A stretch of DNA of 8,199 nucleotides from an uncultured Armatimonadota bacterium (GTDB lineage Bacteria > Armatimonadota > UBA5829 > DTJY01): assembly GCA_937875395.1 (NCBI GenBank), contig CALNCU010000329.1:1-8199 (forward strand), in the 5' to 3' direction. The translations under genes and the position numbers were made by a program. The notes below the pieces were generated by a model, which searched no databases, had not been told where the DNA came from, and saw nothing but the letters and a program-made list of their open reading frames with translations. Each line of letters opens with the position of its first letter. The first letter of the stretch is position 1. Below, one piece after another: positions 5,710-8,199 of the stretch.

Positions 5710-6555
5710 ATGCAGATTCTACACACGCTGGATGAAATGCACAAACTGGTATCGGCGGCTCGCCGGGGAGGCAAGAGCATAGGGCTGGTTCCTACCATGG
5801 GATTCTTCCATGCGGGGCATCTCTCCCTTATGCAGCAGGCTCGCAAAGACAACGACCTGGTTGTAGTAAGCGTGTTTGTAAACCCCACCCAGTTTGGCCC
5901 CAGCGAAGATTTTAAAACCTATCCCAGAGATATGGATCATGATGCCCGCCTTGCGGAATCGGTTGGGGTGGACGTTATATTCAATCCCTCCCCGGAAGAG
6001 ATGTACCCGGAAGGCTACTCAACCTACGTAGAAGTAGAGAGGTTTTCCAAGGGTCTCTGCGGAGCCTCGCGTCCGGGCCACTTCCGGGGGGTTGCCACTG
6101 TCTGTCTTAAGCTTATGAACATTACGGGGCCGGACAGGGCATACTTTGGCATGAAGGATTATCAGCAGCTGCGGGTTGTGCAAAGGATGGCGGCAGACCT
6201 TAATCTTTGCGTGCAGATTGTTCCAATGCCCATCTTCCGTGAGCCGGACGGGCTTGCAATGTCCTCCAGAAACACCTACCTGAACCCGGCTGAACGAAGG
6301 GCCGCGCTAATCCTTAAAAAGGCACTGGAGTATGCGCAAAGGCTTATAGATGAGGGCGTTACATCTGCAGATGAGCTTAGAATAAGGGTGGTAGAGTTTA
6401 TAAGTACGGAGCCCCTTGCGCAGATAGATTACGTAGAGGCGGTAGACCCGGACACGCTGGATTGCATAAAGACGCTTGATCATAATGCAGTACTTGCGCT
6501 TGCCGTAAAGATTGGCAACACAAGGCTGATAGACAACACCATCCTTAAGGTGTAA
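5710..6555 (+). CDS. panC: Pantoate--beta-alanine ligase (pantothenate synthetase)
   Basis: PanC uses ATP to join pantoate and beta-alanine through a pantoyl-adenylate, giving pantothenate for CoA synthesis, in the cytoplasm. The 281-residue protein has the nucleotidyltransferase motif PTMGFFHAGH (28-37, with H34 and H37). It also has SVFVNPTQFGPSEDF (54-68), FGMKDYQQL (146-154, catalytic-type lysine K149) and the KMSKS-like DGLAMSSRN (180-188). The C-terminal domain includes IDYVEAVDPDTL. Many homologues have FGQKD where this has FGMKD, a minor change. ATG 5710 follows a GGGG-type ribosome site, 11 nt after panB. The gene looks complete, with no frameshift or missing motif. Confidence 0.97.
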   Translation: MQILHTLDEMHKLVSAARRGGKSIGLVPTMGFFHAGHLSLMQQARKDNDLVVVSVFVNPTQFGPSEDFKTYPRDMDHDARLAESVGVDVIFNPSPEEMYPEGYSTYVEVERFSKGLCGASRPGHFRGVATVCLKLMNITGPDRAYFGMKDYQQLRVVQRMAADLNLCVQIVPMPIFREPDGLAMSSRNTYLNPAERRAALILKKALEYAQRLIDEGVTSADELRIRVVEFISTEPLAQIDYVEAVDPDTLDCIKTLDHNAVLALAVKIGNTRLIDNTILKV

Positions 6556-6602
6556 CCTGGTGTATTTTCAATCAAGCGATAAACTAAACAAAGGCGGTAA
6601 AA

Positions 6603-7988
6603 ATGGCAATAATCTTCTATAATACACTCACCAGGGAAAAGGATCAGTTTTGCGCCCTTGACGATATGAAGGCAGGGCTGTATACCTGCGGCCCCACAGT
6701 CTACGATTATGCGCACATAGGTAACTGGCGCACATACATCTTTGAAGATATCCTCCGCCGCCAGCTTGAATACCGCGGATACAAGGTCTGCCATATTATG
6801 AACATAACAGATGTGGACGATAAGACCATCCGGGGCGCGCTTGCAAAGGGTATTGCCTTGGATGATTACACAGAGCCGTTTATAAAGGCCTTCTTTAAAG
6901 ACAGGGATTCCCTGAACGTGGAGGCGGCAAATGTCTACCCAAGAGCCACCCGCCACATAGAAGATATGGTTATCATAATAAAAGGCCTTATGAAAAAAAG
7001 AATAGCCTACCGTACGGAGGACGGATCTATCTACTATGATATAAGCAAGTTCCTCGGGTACGGAAAGCTCTCTCACTTCAGGATAGATGAGCTTAAGGCG
7101 GGGGCAAGGGTGCGCTCAGATGAGTACGAGAAGGCCCAGGTCTCTGATTTTGCGCTCTGGAAGGCATGGGATGAGGCAGACGGGAACGTCTACTGGGATA
7201 CGGAACTGGGCCGCGGCCGTCCCGGATGGCACATAGAATGCTCCGCCATGAGCAGCAAATATCTTGGACAGACGTTTGATATACACACGGGCGGCGTGGA
7301 CAATATCTTCCCCCACCATGAAAACGAGATTGCCCAGTCCGAAGGGCTCTCCGGCAAAAAGTTTGTCAACTACTGGATGCATTCTGAACACCTTCTTGTA
7401 GACGGCAGAAAGATGAGTAAATCCCTGGGGAACTTCTATACCTTAAGGGATGTAATTTCAAAGGGTTACAGCCCAATGGTCTTTCGCTACCTGGTGCTTG
7501 GCGCCCATTACCGGAGCAAGCTCAACTTCACCTGGGCAGGTATGGATGCCGCCAAAGCCGCGCTAGATAACCTGTACGAATTTATGGGCCGGTTAGATAA
7601 GGAGAACTCTACAGGGCTGGACAGCGCGGTAGAGAGGGCGTCTGCGGCATTTGAGCAGGCCATGGATGATGATCTTAATACCCCGGTGGCGCTTGCCGCA
7701 GTCTTTGGTCTTGTTAAGGAAGTAAATGTAAGCGGTCACGGCGGCAGAGAGGTCTACCAGGCCATGCAGAAGTTTGATGGTGTTTTAGGCCTGAAGCTTG
7801 CAGAGAACGCCAAATCTGCCGCCCTTGAAGTACCGGCAGAGATAGAGCAGCTTCTGGAAGAGCGGCAGAAGGCCCGCAAAGCCAAAGATTTTGCAACCGC
7901 AGACCGCGTAAGGGATGAGATTGCGGCGGCGGGTTATATAATAGAAGACACCCCCGCAGGCCCAAAACTCAAGCGCAAAAATACCTAG
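6603..7988 (+). CDS. cysS: Cysteinyl-tRNA synthetase
   Basis: CysS charges tRNA-Cys with cysteine using ATP in the cytoplasm. It is a class I synthetase of 461 residues, a normal length. The HIGH-type motif is HIGN (38-41), preceded by CGPTVYDYA. KMSKS is at 270-274 and WHIECSAM at 209-216. The expected zinc ligands are C29, C213, H238 and E242, the last two in FPHHENE. An anticodon-binding helical domain and a basic C-terminus (GPKLKRKN) follow. After HIGN the sequence reads WRTYIFEDILRRQLEYRG, rather than the NAR variant common in Proteobacteria and Firmicutes. I associate that form with PVC-group and related lineages. ATG 6603 has AGGCGG at 6592-6597. The 47-nt gap after panC is the longest in the operon, but I see no promoter or terminator in it. 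Cysteine is also used in CoA synthesis, which may explain the neighbourhood. Confidence 0.97.
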   Translation: MAIIFYNTLTREKDQFCALDDMKAGLYTCGPTVYDYAHIGNWRTYIFEDILRRQLEYRGYKVCHIMNITDVDDKTIRGALAKGIALDDYTEPFIKAFFKDRDSLNVEAANVYPRATRHIEDMVIIIKGLMKKRIAYRTEDGSIYYDISKFLGYGKLSHFRIDELKAGARVRSDEYEKAQVSDFALWKAWDEADGNVYWDTELGRGRPGWHIECSAMSSKYLGQTFDIHTGGVDNIFPHHENEIAQSEGLSGKKFVNYWMHSEHLLVDGRKMSKSLGNFYTLRDVISKGYSPMVFRYLVLGAHYRSKLNFTWAGMDAAKAALDNLYEFMGRLDKENSTGLDSAVERASAAFEQAMDDDLNTPVALAAVFGLVKEVNVSGHGGREVYQAMQKFDGVLGLKLAENAKSAALEVPAEIEQLLEERQKARKAKDFATADRVRDEIAAAGYIIEDTPAGPKLKRKNT

Positions 7989-8199
7989 AACCCGGCCTTG
8001 TGGCGGCAATGGCAGCATGGGGCCGGGTCTCTGTGCCCGCCCAAAAACATTGTGAAAGGCCAGATGCTGGTATTCTATCCAGCCAGCCCATGGAGGTTTA
8101 ATCCCGGAGGCACTACCCGAAAACCAATCCACCTGACAACCTACATCCACCCATTCTGCGGCGGGCAAAGCCATGGCCAAATATGGCAGGGTGCCTAAT
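7989..8199. other. Gene-free tail with a GC-rich hairpin
   Basis: No gene is supported after cysS. ACCCGGCC (7990-7997) and GGCCGGGT (8021-8028) form a perfect 8-bp stem with a 23-nt loop starting two bases after the cysS stop. No T-tract follows, so it could be a non-canonical terminator or an mRNA-stabilising hairpin. TGCCCGCC (8034-8041) is complementary to GGCGGGCA (8160-8167). Open frames on both strands lack family motifs, and one minus-strand frame overlaps cysS. Confidence 0.35.

Noticed and set aside
6535..6563. ACACC/GGTGT repeats at the end of panC as a possible terminator
   Set aside because: The arms are five bases long, mostly inside coding sequence, and only a short TATTTT follows. 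Genes continue in the same direction with normal spacing.
7785..8180. 131-codon minus-strand open frame across the cysS end and the tail
   Set aside because: It overlaps the conserved end of cysS, and I see no family motif or clear ribosome site. It could be revisited if sequence beyond the window supports a convergent gene.
7998..8198. 66-codon plus-strand open frame with TTG start after cysS
   Set aside because: It begins inside the hairpin arm, lacks a ribosome site and has no recognisable motif.

Overview
This window looks like ordinary chromosomal DNA from a bacterium that I cannot name. All genes lie on the + strand with short gaps. Isoleucine is often ATA and arginine often AGA/AGG, in a genome of middling to slightly high GC by eye. 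The CysS signature (HIGN followed by WRTYIFEDILRRQLEYRG) and the J-domain/TPR/membrane fusion suggest an uncultured lineage around Omnitrophota, Elusimicrobia or the PVC group. That placement is a low-confidence inference. I see no insertion sequence, prophage, CRISPR array or resistance island.

Layout. Bases 1-242 carry no gene I can support, but hold an unusual run of palindromes. Bases 243-2810 hold a family 4 (iron-sulfur) uracil-DNA glycosylase, a membrane-anchored HtrA/Deg serine protease with one PDZ domain, a DUF1622 membrane protein and a small YruB-type glutaredoxin. Bases 2825-2978 are a complete tRNA-Pro(GGG) unit with a consensus promoter, a tRNA with encoded CCA and a strong intrinsic terminator. 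Bases 3145-7988 form a probable operon from its own promoter: folK, a dnaJ-like J-domain/TPR/multi-pass membrane gene, panB, panC and cysS. Bases 7989-8199 are a gene-free tail with a GC-rich hairpin.

How the genes fit together. The first block mixes DNA repair with envelope proteolysis and thiol redox functions, which reads as maintenance and stress genes. In the second block, FolK makes a folate precursor, and PanB consumes 5,10-methylene-tetrahydrofolate to make ketopantoate. PanC joins pantoate to beta-alanine to give pantothenate, and CysS activates cysteine, which is also condensed with phosphopantothenate in CoA synthesis. The J-domain membrane protein is the only member of this block without an obvious role, and it is the most interesting protein here. 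I found no clearly new multi-gene system. The best leads are that protein, the palindrome-rich start, and the tRNA-Pro terminator with its competing downstream palindrome.
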